A stretch of DNA of 64,000 bases from Phialocephala subalpina (taxonomy: Eukaryota > Ascomycota > Leotiomycetes > Helotiales > Mollisiaceae): assembly GCA_900073065.1 (NCBI GenBank), contig FJOG01000002.1:2728354-2792353 (forward strand), read 5' to 3'. The stretch's first letter is position 1, and the number at the start of each line of letters is the position of its first letter. Shown one piece after another: positions 48,004 to 59,860 of the stretch. The notes under the pieces are model-generated. The model saw only the letters and a list, made by a program, of their open reading frames with translations. It was not told the origin of the DNA and did not search any database. Position numbers and translations under genes: made by a program.

Positions 48004-48421
48004 ATCGAAGTGAGGTATGATGCGCGCAGGACTGGTTGTGACGTCCGAGACGTGAAGAGCTTAAATGGCGGATGGCGCGCGAGGGAGGTGTTGATGGCGC
48101 GTCGGAGAGAAATTATGAAGTATCTTATCGACTCCGTACAACCAGTTCGTAGGTTGTCTGCTGTAGAAATTGGTAGAGGAGTTGTGGCATTAATGGCGGA
48201 AGAATAGAATTGTGGTGAAAGGATGTTCGATGGCTTCCTCAAGAAGGAGCGAAGAGTAGTGAAGCGCTAAGGCCAAATAGGTTAAACCTCGTTAGCTGGT
48301 TTTAGAGTGCACTAGAACCAATCAAATCATGATGAAATTGGAGGCGAGTGCTTCCACCTCGAGACTTGAAGCCCGGACAGCTTCTCACTGCAATTGGGAA
48401 AACTACACTTGCTCCTCGACC
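48004..48421. promoter_or_regulatory. Bidirectional promoter, NOT4 / NDUFS3
   Basis: 418 bases between two divergent starts. No TATA-like element stands out; a broad housekeeping promoter is likely. Confidence 0.45.
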
Positions 48422-49405
48422 ATGGCAATGAGGGTGTCAAACCGTGGGGCGCTGGCCTCAGCTCTGCGATCATCGAGGACAGCTTTTTCGCGCCGCAATA
48501 AGTCTGCGTTCCGAACGTTCACCTCGACACAACACGCTAAAGTTGTAGTCTCTCCCGATACACCAAACATGCGTTTCGCCCAGCGAGAACCAGATGCTGC
48601 CCTTCGTGCCCCTCCGCTCAATCCAGCAGACAAGTATGCAGCAAAAGCAGATGACATGCACAAGTATGGATCATGGCTTATGGGCTGTCTCCCCAAGTAC
48701 ATCCAGCAATTCTCTGTCTGGAAGGACGAGCTGGTTATCTACATTTCACCCTCTGGTGTTATTCCAGTGTTCACCTTCCTCAAATGTACGTTATTCGGAG
48801 GTCTACTCCCTTCTATGTCATGGTTTAAACTGAATTATTGCAGACAACACTGCTGCCGAATTCACCCAAGTCTCCGACATCACCGCCGTTGACTTCCCCA
48901 CACGAGACCAGCGATTTGAGGTCGTCTACAATCTTCTCAGTGTCCGTCACAACTCTCGAATTCGAGTGAAAACATACGCAGATGAAGCATCTCCCGTCCC
49001 TAGCATCACAGGCCTTTACGATGGCGCAAACTGGTACGAGCGCGAGGTCTATGATCTATTTGGTGTATTCTTCGTTGGGCACCCAGATTTACGACGAATT
49101 ATGACCGACTATGGCTTTGATGGACATCCGCTCCGGAAGGATTTCCCTTTGACTGGATATACAGAGATTCGATATGACGAGGAGAAGAAGCGAATTGTTG
49201 TGGAACCACTAGAGTTGACACAAGCCTTCAGAAATTTCGAGGGAGGAAGTGCTGCATGGGAGGTATGTTTTCTATCAATTCTAGAAGCCATGAGTTCTTA
49301 GCTAACATCGTACAGCAAGTTGGGCCCGGTGTGGATAGAACGCCGGAAACATTCAAACTACCAACAGTGAAGCCAGAGGAGAAAAAAGAGGAGCCGAAGA
49401 AATAG
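48422..49405 (+). CDS. NDUFS3: Complex I 30-kDa subunit (NDUFS3/NuoC type)
   Basis: Three exons (48422-48785, 48844-49262, 49316-49405) give 290 residues. This core matrix-arm subunit of NADH:ubiquinone oxidoreductase is the NuoC homologue (nuo-30.4 in Neurospora). The N-terminus ([20 protein letters not shown]) is a presequence. Family text is clear: [120 protein letters not shown]. The last exon supplies the fungal C-terminal extension ([13 protein letters not shown]). Start chosen as the first ATG before the presequence. Confidence 0.96.
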
Positions 49406-50477
49406 ACGCGATAGTTCACTTGTACATACATGCTGTCACAATATTGATCCCTTTGCGGAGTTCGTATTGATTGGAAGCCTTTGTTCGTGAGGTGCTGCCT
49501 CTTACCTCCCTCCACATCTTCTGAATTGCTCACATTTTTGCTTGTCTTGCTGCTTACCAGCTGCCAGCACTATCTTATACCACAGTGCATTTTTGAGGTT
49601 CAAAATCTGTATTGGAAGTTGTAAGTGCATTTCGCATGCTTAATTTTTAGCACGCCAGGCGGTACCGTCGCCACTGAAAACAACATCCAAGCTCCGCTTT
49701 TGAGGGACAAGTATTGATTTTTGGGCCGTACATTTTTCTGCGTAATTTTGCGTTGTGTTATTTCAAGTTTTTCTTGCATTTCGACACATTTGAGGGGTCA
49801 AAGATCATATTGCGTAAACAAATACGCGGCAGAGTGAGTTGTATGCATTTTGAGCTACAACATTCCCGTAAAATGCTATGTATTTCTGCTGTTAAGAGAA
49901 GTCACTCCAATTTTATCACTTGGATATGGTATAGTGCCTCGGCTCTCTGGTTGCACGTATATCAGCAAAGGGGTTCGCTAATAAGGTACCATCAAAAATC
50001 TTGAACAGCGTTTCTTCTGGAAAACTACAAGAACTAAAGTTCAATGAGATAAATCGCACCATAACCGCAGCTTCCAACCTTCCTTGAGTCACCGTGTTTA
50101 TCCAAAGTATTCTATTGCAATCCTTACGATCATGTCAACTGTGGTTTGTTGCAATTCGCGCTGTTCGCCTATTCGCTACATTAAGGGGGCCATCCAAGAA
50201 TGGCAACGCCTCGTCCATTTCCACGGTGCCAACAAAGTATATTTTGATGCCAATTGAAGTGACTCATACGTCCATATGAGCGTTCTGCTACTATCTCGCC
50301 CTGAAAAGCGTACCAGAACTGCAAAATTTATTCGGTTCTGGACTAGCCTGTAACATATCTGTATAAACTCTACTCCGCCTTCCATTTTCACTTCCTCCTG
50401 CATGCATTTTCCAAGTTACTACCGAAGTGAGCAAGCCTACACAAAATTCTCAATTTCGCAATCTCAACAGCATCAAA
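49406..50477. other. Intergenic, no gene seen
   Basis: AT-rich, with poly-T stretches near 49720-49780. No coding character in the short frames. The last 60 bases look like an A/C-rich leader for the small frame at 50478. Confidence 0.45.
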
Positions 50478-50741
50478 ATGTCTATCGGATCAGTCCAAGC
50501 CAACATGGCTCGCTTGAGCATTGAAAGTCAAACCTTATTCGACACTTACCGCCGCGAAGCGGCTGAAGCAAAGCTCTACTACATGCGCGACACTCTCGAC
50601 AACGCCGCATTCGACGACCTCGTCGAGAAAGAAATCCAAAGATCAATGTCCAACTCGGATACTGAAATCGACCTCAAAGATCTCGCCAGAAAGATCAAGA
50701 ACAAAATCAGCAAGCTTTTCTGCAAAAGCGCAGAGCAATAA
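50478..50741 (+). CDS. Small hypothetical protein, 87 residues
   Basis: A single exon with a good fungal start context (ATCAAAATGTC). The product begins MSIGSVQANMARLSIESQTL and is predicted to be helical and charged, with DTYRREAAEAKLYYMRDTL and EIDLKDLARKIKNKISKLF. No signal peptide, no membrane segment, no family I recognise. The codon usage looks more ordered than that of the surrounding spacer (many C-ending codons), which is the main reason to list it. An in-frame ATG at 50427 would add 17 residues but has a poorer context. Confidence 0.42.
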   Translation: MSIGSVQANMARLSIESQTLFDTYRREAAEAKLYYMRDTLDNAAFDDLVEKEIQRSMSNSDTEIDLKDLARKIKNKISKLFCKSAEQ

Positions 50742-52235
50742 ACGACATCAAAGTACCTCCACGCCTCACGAATGGCAGACGGAGATGAATAATTTCAAAA
50801 TATCAGGTTTGTGTGCGCTCTCTTCCATCATGCTTGAGTCACCTTCATCGTCGAACCATGGTTCTCCTTATTGGCCCAAGCGTCTGATTTATGACCAACA
50901 CACAAAAATACCTACATTGGAACCACACTCAAAGGAGACCAAACTGGATTTGGAGCGGTCACATGGAATATACTCAAGTAAGCTTAACCATTTATCCTAC
51001 CCCAGTTTTGCTTACGCTAATCCGAGATAGAAAGGTTCCTCGGTGAAAGCACTGGAGAGAACACCTCAAATCACTCGGCGAATGTCCTTGGAGATTGGGA
51101 ACAGCACAGCAAACCCGACGGCTTCGCCGATAATCACAGTCTAGAAGCATCGTCAAAATGACGACGCCGCGTTCAAATTTGCATTGCTACGAAAGCATTT
51201 GCACAACAAGTCCGAAGCACAACTTGCGTCATGACAGATGATCCAAAATCATAGTGTCAACGACTACAACAACAAAGTCACAACACAGTCTTTCCCAACA
51301 AATCTGGAGAATCCTCAATCAACACTCACAAGAGGAGAACGACGAAACATCGCCGTCTCAAACGAAGAGACTGGACAAAAACACCAACCACAACAACTGG
51401 CCCAAGTCACTCGTCAATATCCGGAGAAAAACAACACCATACAAAAGCCAACCTTAAACTACAACAATTGGATTGATTATGAACATCGAGAGTTCCCTTG
51501 GGTCCTCGTGTGGCCTAAGGGAGGAAGGGATATGAACTCGGGGGCTGAGAAGAACAGATTCATTGGGTCCTCGTAGGGCCTAATGGAAGAATGGTTACTA
51601 ACATGAAAGAAAGCACTCGAGAAATCAACCAAACGACATCACGACAAATACGACAACTTCACCGACTCGGCAACTTTAACCACTCGACAACTTCAACCAC
51701 TCGATGACTTCAATAATTCGACAAACTTTATCAGAGATCTGATTTACGGAAGGACATTCAATGGATAGGATACGTACTTGCTAGACGAGAGATGTTTTTG
51801 GAATCTGATATATATATAAAGGCTGGCCCAAAGTGGAGCATACCTTTTCCCCTGAGACTGCAAGTCAATAAGCAGCGAGGTTTATCGGTGCTCGGGATTT
51901 TGGTTTGGTTTAGATTTTCGTGGGAAAGGTGAGAAGGCAACGACGAGGAATCTACAAGTTTCCAACAAGAGTGCTCATGCTTATTTTGGTGACTTCTAAT
52001 TTCCCCGCCAAGATCAATGTCCTTCCCACGCGTAATGATTCATAATTGGGTCGTGAAAATTTCCCTCAGTCTGTGAAGCACATTATCCACGTGACACACG
52101 TAATATATACACTGACCCTGTCTCGCAACGCGTCGGCTGAGTCTTTGATCTGATGAATTCATAAATCAGAACTCCACACGGATCTTCGCAATTCTTCTGA
52201 CAGCGAACCCTCTTGTGGACGTCGAACTCTCCTTC
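50742..52235. other. Gene-poor region with CAAC-rich text and repeats
   Basis: About 1.5 kb. The frame at 51238-51576 is driven by CAA/ACA composition. Contains the duplicated segment at 51499/51563 and a degenerate CAACTT...ACTCGAC array at 51646-51725. A CACGTG and a TATATA element lie near 52088-52110, upstream of the F-box-like relic. Confidence 0.45.
51499..51590. repeat. Imperfect direct repeat, two 27-28 nt copies
   Basis: 51499-51525 and 51563-51590 share TTGGGTCCTCGT followed by a GGCCTAA...GGA core; the second copy differs at a few bases. Function unknown. Confidence 0.7.
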
Positions 52236-53844
52236 ATGGCTTTGAAAAATCTCCCTCCGGGGCTATGCGAAGTTGTTCTCAGCCATGTGGAACAATTATC
52301 ATGGAAATCTTTGCACCTCGTGAATAAGACTTGGGCGTGTCAAGTCAATCCGGTGCTGTTCTCTGACCTCAGTGTCTGGATCGAGACCAAGTCCTTACAA
52401 CGGTAAATGCCTCTAGGCTTTTGAACACTTTGACTTGAGCTCACATCATCTTAGGCTTGTCTCGATCGCGAGCGATAATACCATCAAGCATTATTATGTA
52501 CGAAGCCTTACTATTAGCAACGAATTCCTAAGTGTCTCTACTCCAAGTCCAAAGACTCTGATATATGCAATTCAAGGGCCCGACTCCGATTCGGGTCGGC
52601 CATATCGAGTATATGAGCACCTATTAGATAAGGCGATGCGCATTACGCCTACGAGTTCTCAAGATCTCATTATTCCCCATGAGATGATGGTTTTGGGGTG
52701 GGGCCGCCAACGACTCTTCGATACATGGCTGCTACACAAAGAACTTGCGGAGGAACAGAATGCCTTGATTCGCGATACTGGCTCCGCTGATCCCGATGCC
52801 GACCCTGAGTATTTAGACATCAAACTTCTATCAGAGGCACTCAACTCTTTACCGAATCTCTCGGAGATCCGACTCTCTACTAACGGCCTTGGTGTTGAAG
52901 AAAAACTGTTGGCAACAAGAGGCCCTCGAATATATACTACATGCCGTGAATGTCGCTCTGATGGAAGACAACTCTACATATTACTTCATGCCGCCGCCGC
53001 CTCCTCTTTCAACTCCAAAAATCGAGCAAAGATCACGAAATTGATCATAGATAAGGACTTCTAGAGAAATTTTCGAACGCCTGAATGGAGGTACTATCAC
53101 CTCTTCGTACATTGGGATTACCTGCGTGCAGCAATGCCGATATTCAAGAATATTACCTCCTTGAGCCTACCCGCCGAATCTAGTCTCAATCCTAATACTA
53201 ATCACATTTCGACGAAAGACGGCCTTATCGACTTTCTCCGCGGTCTTCCTCATCTTGAATATTTCGCTTTACAAGGTCGTGGTCCTCCAATCGCCAAGAT
53301 GCTGAACACTCGGGACATATTTGCTGCGGTAGCAAGCACATCTTTCCGGAGTCTCGATTTGGCATAATGTGTATTGGATTTGCCTGGCATGGCGAAATTA
53401 CTGGAAGGTCGGTTCGCGAATCTGGAAGAACTATATCTCACCAACATCGCACTGAAGGGTGGTCATTATGATGCGTTCTTTACACAAGTTCGAAAGGCGT
53501 TGAATCTGAAGCACTTCTCGCTGAAAGGCCACTTGTTGGAAGTAAAGGCACATGAGTGCCTTTGGCGTCCCGATGAAGAACAAGATGAAAATGTCCTCAA
53601 TCGCCTCGAGGAACGTCGCCAGAATGCCAGGCAGGCCATTGAGGGATTCGTGCTCCACGAAAAGAAACAATTCCCCTCGGAATTGCTGGACATCGACACG
53701 TCCAAAGCTGTTTCATGGACGCCTACAAGCATAAAAGTCGTGCTGGGCGAATCAAACTGTTCATCCCGAGAGTGTACGCTTCCGATGAATCTTCCGACGA
53801 AAACTACTGGGATGAGGCTTATTGAATGCAACATCATGTTATGA
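52236..53844 (+). pseudogene. F-box-like protein, two in-frame stops
   Basis: Exon 1 starts MALKNLPPGLCEVVLSHVEQ and LSWKSLHLVNKTWACQVNPV, an F-box-like N-terminus (LPPGLCEVVLSHVEQLSWKSL). A 53-nt intron (52404-52456) joins KSLQR to LVSIASDNTIKHYYVRSLTI. The single following frame has leucine-rich text (EALNSLPNLSEIRLSTNGLG; GLPHLEYFALQGRG; RFANLEELYLTNIALKGGHY) but is cut by TAG at 53062-53064 and TAA at 53365-53367. After 53700 another frame (MDAYKHKSRAGRIKLF ... ASDESSDENYWDEAY) looks like the natural acidic C-terminus, implying a frameshift too. F-box proteins recruit substrates to SCF ligases; this copy is most likely dead. A splice model that avoids both stops is not evident. Confidence 0.65.
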
Positions 53845-54240
53845 GATCCTGTATACAAGATTTATATTGAAGTGGAAGTTCTCATGGAGTTTTAATTTCT
53901 GTTTGTGGATGACGCTAGCCGTTTCTGCCTTCGAATATACCCGGTTTTCAGGTTCTTTAGCGTATCCCTCTTTCATTCTCCTTTTTTGGGGGGGGGGGGG
54001 GACACCGGACAGATGAGCACGAAGAGCATAAAAGCCGAGGAGTCAAGTATGCAGTGGTAGTTTCACAAGACTCTCGTCGAAGATTACTCCAGATTCAGCT
54101 CTGTTTTGCATTATATCGTTTCAGAAAGTGTAGAAACTACATACTCTGTGTCGTTTATTCTGCACACAAGGAGATTATCAAGCACGTTCCAGGTCAAGTC
54201 ATGACCTATACAAAAGCGCAGCCGTCTACGTCCAGAGCGT
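53845..54240. other. Spacer with a 14-G run
   Basis: Includes an uninterrupted run of 14 G at 53988-54001. It holds the 3' UTR of the DHA2 transporter on the minus strand. No gene. Confidence 0.5.
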
Positions 54241-56399
54241 TCAGCATGAACCGACCTGCACCGGATTTGTCTGAGGAATCGGGACATCGATTCCAGTCTT
54301 CGTCTCAACATGATCCTTGCTCAACACCTTCTTCTTGATGAAGAGAGTAGCAACAATACAACACCCCGAGGCAACAGTGTAAAAGATCCAGCTATTACGC
54401 AGGCTCCCTGCATACGCTTTCTGAACAGCCATTTTCTGTGCCTGATCCTGGATCAAGTTAACCGCGATAACATTTGCAGCCGCTTGACCCTTCGACAACA
54501 AGTCCGTGATATTGGAGGGCAAATTCAGTGGCGGCGTACTCAACGTATCAACTCGACTATCCATGGTATTCTGGAAGATCACGCCTCCAATGACAACCGA
54601 CATCGCTGTCCCAATACTGCGAATGAATCCGTACGTCGAAGATGCAGTAGCGACGTTCTGTTGCGGGACAAAGGCCTGGAGAGCAAGAAGAGGTGGTCCG
54701 AATAGCAATCCGCAGCCAATTCCTGTGAGGATTTGGAGCCCGACGACCTCGCCTGTCGAACTTGTGGCTGAGAAGAGAATGTACATGCCGACACCGATTG
54801 TCATTATAACAGGCCCAATACGGATCAGCTCGAGGTAGTGTCCTGTACGGTGGATGAATACGCCGGAGAAAATTGACATCAGTGACTCGGTCACTACTAA
54901 AGGCAGGCTTAGAACTCCGGAGTGCAGTGGCGAAGCACCTAGAGCTGCTTGGAAGTACAGCGGAGGATAATATTCAATGGCAAGGGAGATCTATACAATT
55001 TCAGTGACCAGCCTACTCTATGATCAATGAGATCACCCACCATCCCATGGAAAAACACAAGAACTAAGACGGCAACGTTTGAGCTCTCCCGGAAGATTTC
55101 AAGGGGCATGAGAGGATACTTGGCAAGCCGTTTCTCACTGAACACGAAGAAAATGCTCATCAGAGACCCAAATAGCACCAAACAGATGACTTGAGGCGAG
55201 CTCCAACTACCATAATCAGCCATAGTCCCAAGCTTTGAGAGACTTTGCACTTACGGGAAAGTTGCCCCTCCAAAATCAAGACCAAGAAGGAGCATCAATA
55301 TCAATCCAAGGATGCACAGACCTCCAGCCCAGTCGATAGCCTTGATTCCATCTCTCATTTTGGTTTTGGGATTATGGACATCGAGAAATCCTAAAATCAT
55401 GAAGAAAGCAGACCCTGATATAGGAAGGTTGATCCAGAAAATCCATCTGACAGTATCTTTAGCTTGAGATGTCGATCATTGCGGAAGAACTTGCCGCCAC
55501 CCAATAGTCTGAGCGAAGACCCCTCCCATGATCGGTCCTGCAGCACCAGCGACAGTGAACACAAGTGCCGTAAGTCCCATAGGCAGACTCCTCTCTCTAC
55601 TCTTAATCAGCACTGTCCCTCTCAAACCATTCTTCAGAAACTCACCTCATGCTAAACATATCACTAATAACAATATACACCTGTGTAACCAACCCTCCAC
55701 TCGACAACCCTTGAAAACTTCTTGCTATAATCAACATTTTCATACTCCTACTTTCGGCTGCCAAGATAGAGCTTCCGAAAAACATGGCTGAACTGGTGAG
55801 AATGATCGGCTTTCGTCCCCAGATATCTGAGAGCTTTGTCCAGATGGGAGAAGAAGCTGCATTTGCGATGATATAAGCGCCACCAATCCAAACGTAACCA
55901 GATGCGGTGCCGAGATCAGACACGATGGTGGGGATTGCTGTTGCTACAATGGTTTCTGGGGTGGGAAGCAGTGAGCATTCGTTCCCTCTTAAAAAATCCC
56001 AAGTTGACAGAAGACAAGTACACCAGAGACCACACGGAGACTTGTGTAAAGGATAGAGAAGTCCACCTCAAAAAACTCGACGACGAGTCGAAGACAGGGA
56101 ACATCAATCAAACTCACGGTCCAAAGCAGAAATGAACAACACCAACTAGACCATCAGTCAGTACCATCCAACTCACTTCAAACAATTCCAATTCAACTTA
56201 CATTCAACGCCACCACGATAGCAATAAGTCTCACTTTACTTCTTTTTTTTACTCCCAATTCCTCGGTCACTACCAACTCTCCCGGAACTGTGAGCTCGAT
56301 ACCCGCACCGACTATGCTCGAGGCAGAGGGCGTTGCTGCAACGACATCGATATCCATTGTCTCTTCACCCGCTAGGTTTAACTTTTTGGTTTCGTCCAT
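54241..56399 (-). CDS. MFS drug:H+ antiporter, DHA2 (14-TM) type
   Basis: Seven exons (56399-56202, 56145-56118, 55955-55646, 55596-55495, 55446-55255, 55206-55041, 54990-54241) give 581 residues. DHA2 transporters export drugs and toxins by proton antiport. A soluble N-terminus (MDETKKLNLAGEETMDIDVV) precedes TM1 with LVLFISALDQTIVATAIPTI, the DHA2 motif D (LDxTIVxxAxPxI). Motif A is IWTKLSDIWGRKP; motif C is LVFTVAGAAGPIMGGVFAQT; then GWRWIFWINLPISGSAFFMI. The C-terminal half carries GVLSLPLVVTESLMSIFSGV and ILTGIGCGLLFGPPLLALQA. It ends NPVQVGSC. The 48-nt intron 55447-55494 has a GCAAGT donor (GC-AG) and joins GWR to WIFW. The 28-nt second exon is needed to build motif D. The substrate cannot be told; the next genes do not form a biosynthetic cluster. 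Confidence 0.92.
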
Positions 56400-56811
56400 A
56401 TTGTAGGCATGGAGAGAGATGAAAAAAAGTAAGCACACGAGACGTGGGGAAAGCGATCAAATATCAGAGGTTGAGATGATTATACGCTAGTCCTAATTTA
56501 GCCAAAGACAAGAAAGGTGGATCCGGGGAAACTTTAAAGGCGCACCCGCTCCCGCTTGGCAGCTAAATAAGGACTCGAGGCTCCTCCAGCCAGGGGAACT
56601 TCTGATTGCATGCAAGATTGTAACAGCAGTCAAAAGTATCAGTGGTCACTGTCTTACTAGCTGCCAAATCTTGATAGTGTTCCCAACCCTTATTCCCTAT
56701 TCCATGTCCTCCCTCCTCGACTCGACTCAAGCACACATCTCCTCCTCAATTTCTTCCCAAACTATTCTAACAGCCTTCACTCCTTGCAGCCCCATCATCC
56801 CCTCACTTCCT
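56400..56811. other. Spacer / promoter of DHA2 transporter
   Basis: 412 bases between two same-strand (minus) genes. Contains the effector-like gene's 3' UTR. No gene. Confidence 0.4.
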
Positions 56812-57365
56812 CTACCCAAGGTAGCAGCTAAAACTAGCAACCTTATCATTGAACGCCGTCGGCCCAAGACCCGGACAACTCAAATCATTCTGTCCAACCT
56901 GGATTGTCCCAGAGTCTCCAGTGCAGTCATCGGAGCTACCGCCTCGTCAATTTTATATTTTATAATATCCAAAGACAGAACCCACAAATAAATATCACAA
57001 CCATAAACCCCTCCCACAACATTTGGAATCTCAACAAACGTCAAGTTGTTGACCAACGGCACAACATCCTCTCCAGGAAACGAATTCCAATTATCTGCAC
57101 ATCACGAGTATCAAAATTCCAGAAGGTAGGGAAGGGAAGAGGATGGAAAAGTAAGGGGAGGAATACAGCAAACACCCGCCACAACACTCAAAGTAGCGCA
57201 AAACCCACTCCCCCTCGAAATCCCATACGGACACGGATCTCCCTCCGGAAACGTCGAATCTGTACATGGATAAATATCGCCAGCTGTCTGGCGAACAACG
57301 TTGGGAGCGGCTGAGATGAGGGTGGCGATTGAGGCCAGAGACATTAGACTCGTAATGAACTGCAT
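56812..57365 (-). CDS. Small secreted cysteine-rich protein (8 Cys)
   Basis: Three exons (57365-57167, 57094-56986, 56935-56812) give 143 residues; the exon sum is whole codons. The signal peptide is MQFITSLMSLASIATLISAA. The mature part has eight cysteines: IYPCTD, GDPCPYG, GFCATL, GVCYNWNSF, GVYGCDIYF, DDCTGDSGT, DLSCPG and FSCYLG at the end. The last two exons were found from splice logic (GCAG|ATAATTGG; GGTAG|CTCCGATGAC) and turn a truncated frame into a complete, even-cysteine protein that ends two residues after the eighth Cys. A TATATA element sits about 100 bases upstream of the start (near 57463-57469). It resembles fungal small secreted proteins and effectors; the CxYNWNSFPG text recalls crystallin-like fold fragments, but I assign no function. 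Confidence 0.75.
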
Positions 57366-57993
57366 CTTGAATCTTGGGATTGAGATTGAGAATGAGGTAA
57401 TGATATGGATTTTCGTGCTGTTGATCGTGATGCTGTGTAACTTTGACCTGATCAGGAGGCTCATATATACCCAAAGCTTGTCACAACGAAGCATCAAGCC
57501 TCAACCACGAATCCCAAACCCCGGTCAGCAATACGGGACGGGAGGACGAAAAAAGATACGATCTTGGTATCATCCTTCCACGTCGCATATGCCAAGACGC
57601 TTTATGATTATTAAGGAGGAACACGAATTAGACGAAGAAGAGATTTTTAGAATACTTCCGAGTTTGTATAGTGTCGATACAAATCATGCCTTCCTGTTGC
57701 GGCCGCAGCTAGAGGAAGTCCGTAGCCGGCTTCGCTGATCGATGAGGGATTGAATTCGAGGACTTCTCGCTTCGAGCTGACTCGGACCATGACCACCATT
57801 CTTGCATTGGTGATCACGAATAAAGCCGAAATACTGAAGTACGCTTGTGAACTACCGGAGAAGTCTGATCTGGTCGTCCTTGCGCTTCGCAACTCGCCCT
57901 GACCCCTGCTTACCACTTGGAAGCTAAATATGCACATCGTAAAGTATTAGGGAATAGCCGCTTATTCGACGAGGTTGCATTATCCCGCTGCAT
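57366..57993. other. Spacer with effector-like gene promoter
   Basis: 628 bases. The forward frame 57301-57738 overlaps the secreted-protein promoter and shows no family resemblance. TATA-like element near 57463-57469 on the minus strand. Confidence 0.45.
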
Positions 57994-59860
57994 CTAAACA
58001 GCAACACCACGTCTGGACCAACCATGAGGGCCCTTCCAAGCCTATTACGAGTCAGTATTCCTCTTTCGTAAAAAAATGGGGGGTTTGAGGAGTTGCTTTC
58101 ATAGAGCTCATGAACAGCGCCAGAAGAGGAAATATGGCTGAGGAGAAGTCGACTTACCCAAACCCAAAGACCGCATCCGATCCACACGGACACAGCCATC
58201 AGCCAAAACGTCGGGGCATAACATTGCTTGCCATAACACAAAACATCTTCATCCATATCGCTGAAAGAAGATCCCTTGTTAGCCGCCCACTGATAAACAT
58301 TCGAATAAATAACCCCCCAAATCGTCGCTCCCGCTGCAGGCACCATTGCCACAATCCCCCAATTCGTCCCGAAATTCTCCACGCCCCAGATGACGCTTAT
58401 AATCAGAGGCGTCAAACTGAACAGGGCTCCGTACCCTGAACCGATCAGGGTTGATACTAACCAGAATCGTTCGGCATGATTCTGGATGAGGCCTGAAGCC
58501 AAGATGACTTGGCCTAAGGAGAGCAATAATGCAGATACGAGTAGGAATGTTATTCGAGAGATTGTGAATCGGGTTTCACGTGGTGGTAGTGAGGCCAGTG
58601 AGTTGGCGGCTGATTGGTAGTGGTGTGCTGCTGGAGTAGGGGCCAGGAGATCCGTCATGGTTCCAAAGAATATACGAGCAACTGTCGATGTGATTGCCAC
58701 GATGGACACATGCGTAGCTGCCGATGTAGGCACAATAGCGATGGCCGGATGTGGAGGGTATAGGGTACCAATAATGGTTCCCAGGTTGGTGATGAAGGCT
58801 TCGCCAGGTCCTGCAAAATTGTTAGAAGGCATCTTTCTCTTTGAAATGAAAACATACCTGAAACCATGAGGAAACCCGCTGCCAACCACCACATTGTGCG
58901 GTCTTTGAGGAATCTTCGGGTTTCCTCATTCAACAGCCAAGTCTTCTTTCGGGCCTCCTCTTCCTCATGCGCCTTATTGTCGTCCTCTATACTCCTGATC
59001 TCATGAGCATCGTCGTCCAGGGCATTATCAATCGCGCCATAGCCTCTGCCACCTCGGAAGAACTCGCTGTCCTCCAAGAGACCGCTCCTCTCAAGCTCCT
59101 CAACCGCCTCATCGATCAATTCGTCCTCGTCCACAATCTTCAGTAGGAACGTCCCAAGCAAGCCCACCGCCAGCAGTGTGAATGCCAGAAATAGAAAGAA
59201 CTTGAAAACATCCACATCACCCCTCTCTCCATTATGCCGTCTTTCGTATAATATCCGACTGCCAACCTGACTCTGCCACATCCCGCTGAGCCCGAAGGCA
59301 GCAATTGGGCTTGCCAACGCCAGTCCCTTATGCTTTCCTTTTCCGAAATTCTTCGCACATGTCGTAACAGCGCTAAGATACATCAACGTAGTCGCCATGC
59401 CAATGATAACAAATGCTGTCACCATAACCCACAAAGGCCAACCCCGCTCTATTGTGTAGCCATAGTAATCCTTTGCCCCGCTCTTATATGTGAATGCTGC
59501 CAGCAGATATCCCAGGCTGAATAGTATAGCAGAACAAAATGAAAGGGGAGCTGGTCCATATCGATCGCAGAAGTATCCGAATAGGGATACTGGGAGGTAT
59601 AATGCTAGCTCTGCCCCAATAACGACGATGTTCACTTGGAGTTGTGTGTACCGGAGGCGTTCCTGGAACAGATGACCGTAGAGCGAGTAGGCAGTGATTG
59701 AGCCCGCGCAGAGGCATGATAATATGGCAGACGAGAAAGCAACATATCTCGTAATGTCTCGTCGTCTCGCGAGGTTCTTTCGTGCAAGGGAGGAGGAGGA
59801 GGAGGAGCTAATGAATGATTCGTGGTCGGGTGCGAGGAGGGGTGTGCGATTCGAAGTCAT
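57994..59860 (-). CDS. Mch1-like MFS transporter (nodulin/monocarboxylate-like)
   Basis: Three exons (59860-58858, 58810-58158, 58041-57994) give 567 residues. It belongs to the fungal Mch1/nodulin-like MFS group; substrates are not known, and yeast Mch1 does not carry monocarboxylates despite its name. The N-terminus is Ser-rich (ESFISSSSSSSLARKNLARR). Landmarks: YVAFSSAILSCLCAGSITAY, LYGHLFQERLRYTQLQVNIV, LFGYFCDRYGPAPLSF, then a long acidic loop (LEDSEFFRGGRGYGAIDNAL), FLMVSGPGEAFITNLGTIIG, and IVAITSTVARIFFGTMTDLL with NFGTNWGIVAMVPAAGATIW. The final 48-nt exon adds AWKGPHGWSRRGVAV; without it the frame reads through 60 implausible residues. Confidence 0.87.

Noticed and set aside
51238..51576. 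A 112-residue forward frame
   Set aside because: CAA/ACA-rich composition, no start context, overlaps a second frame of the same kind and a direct repeat.
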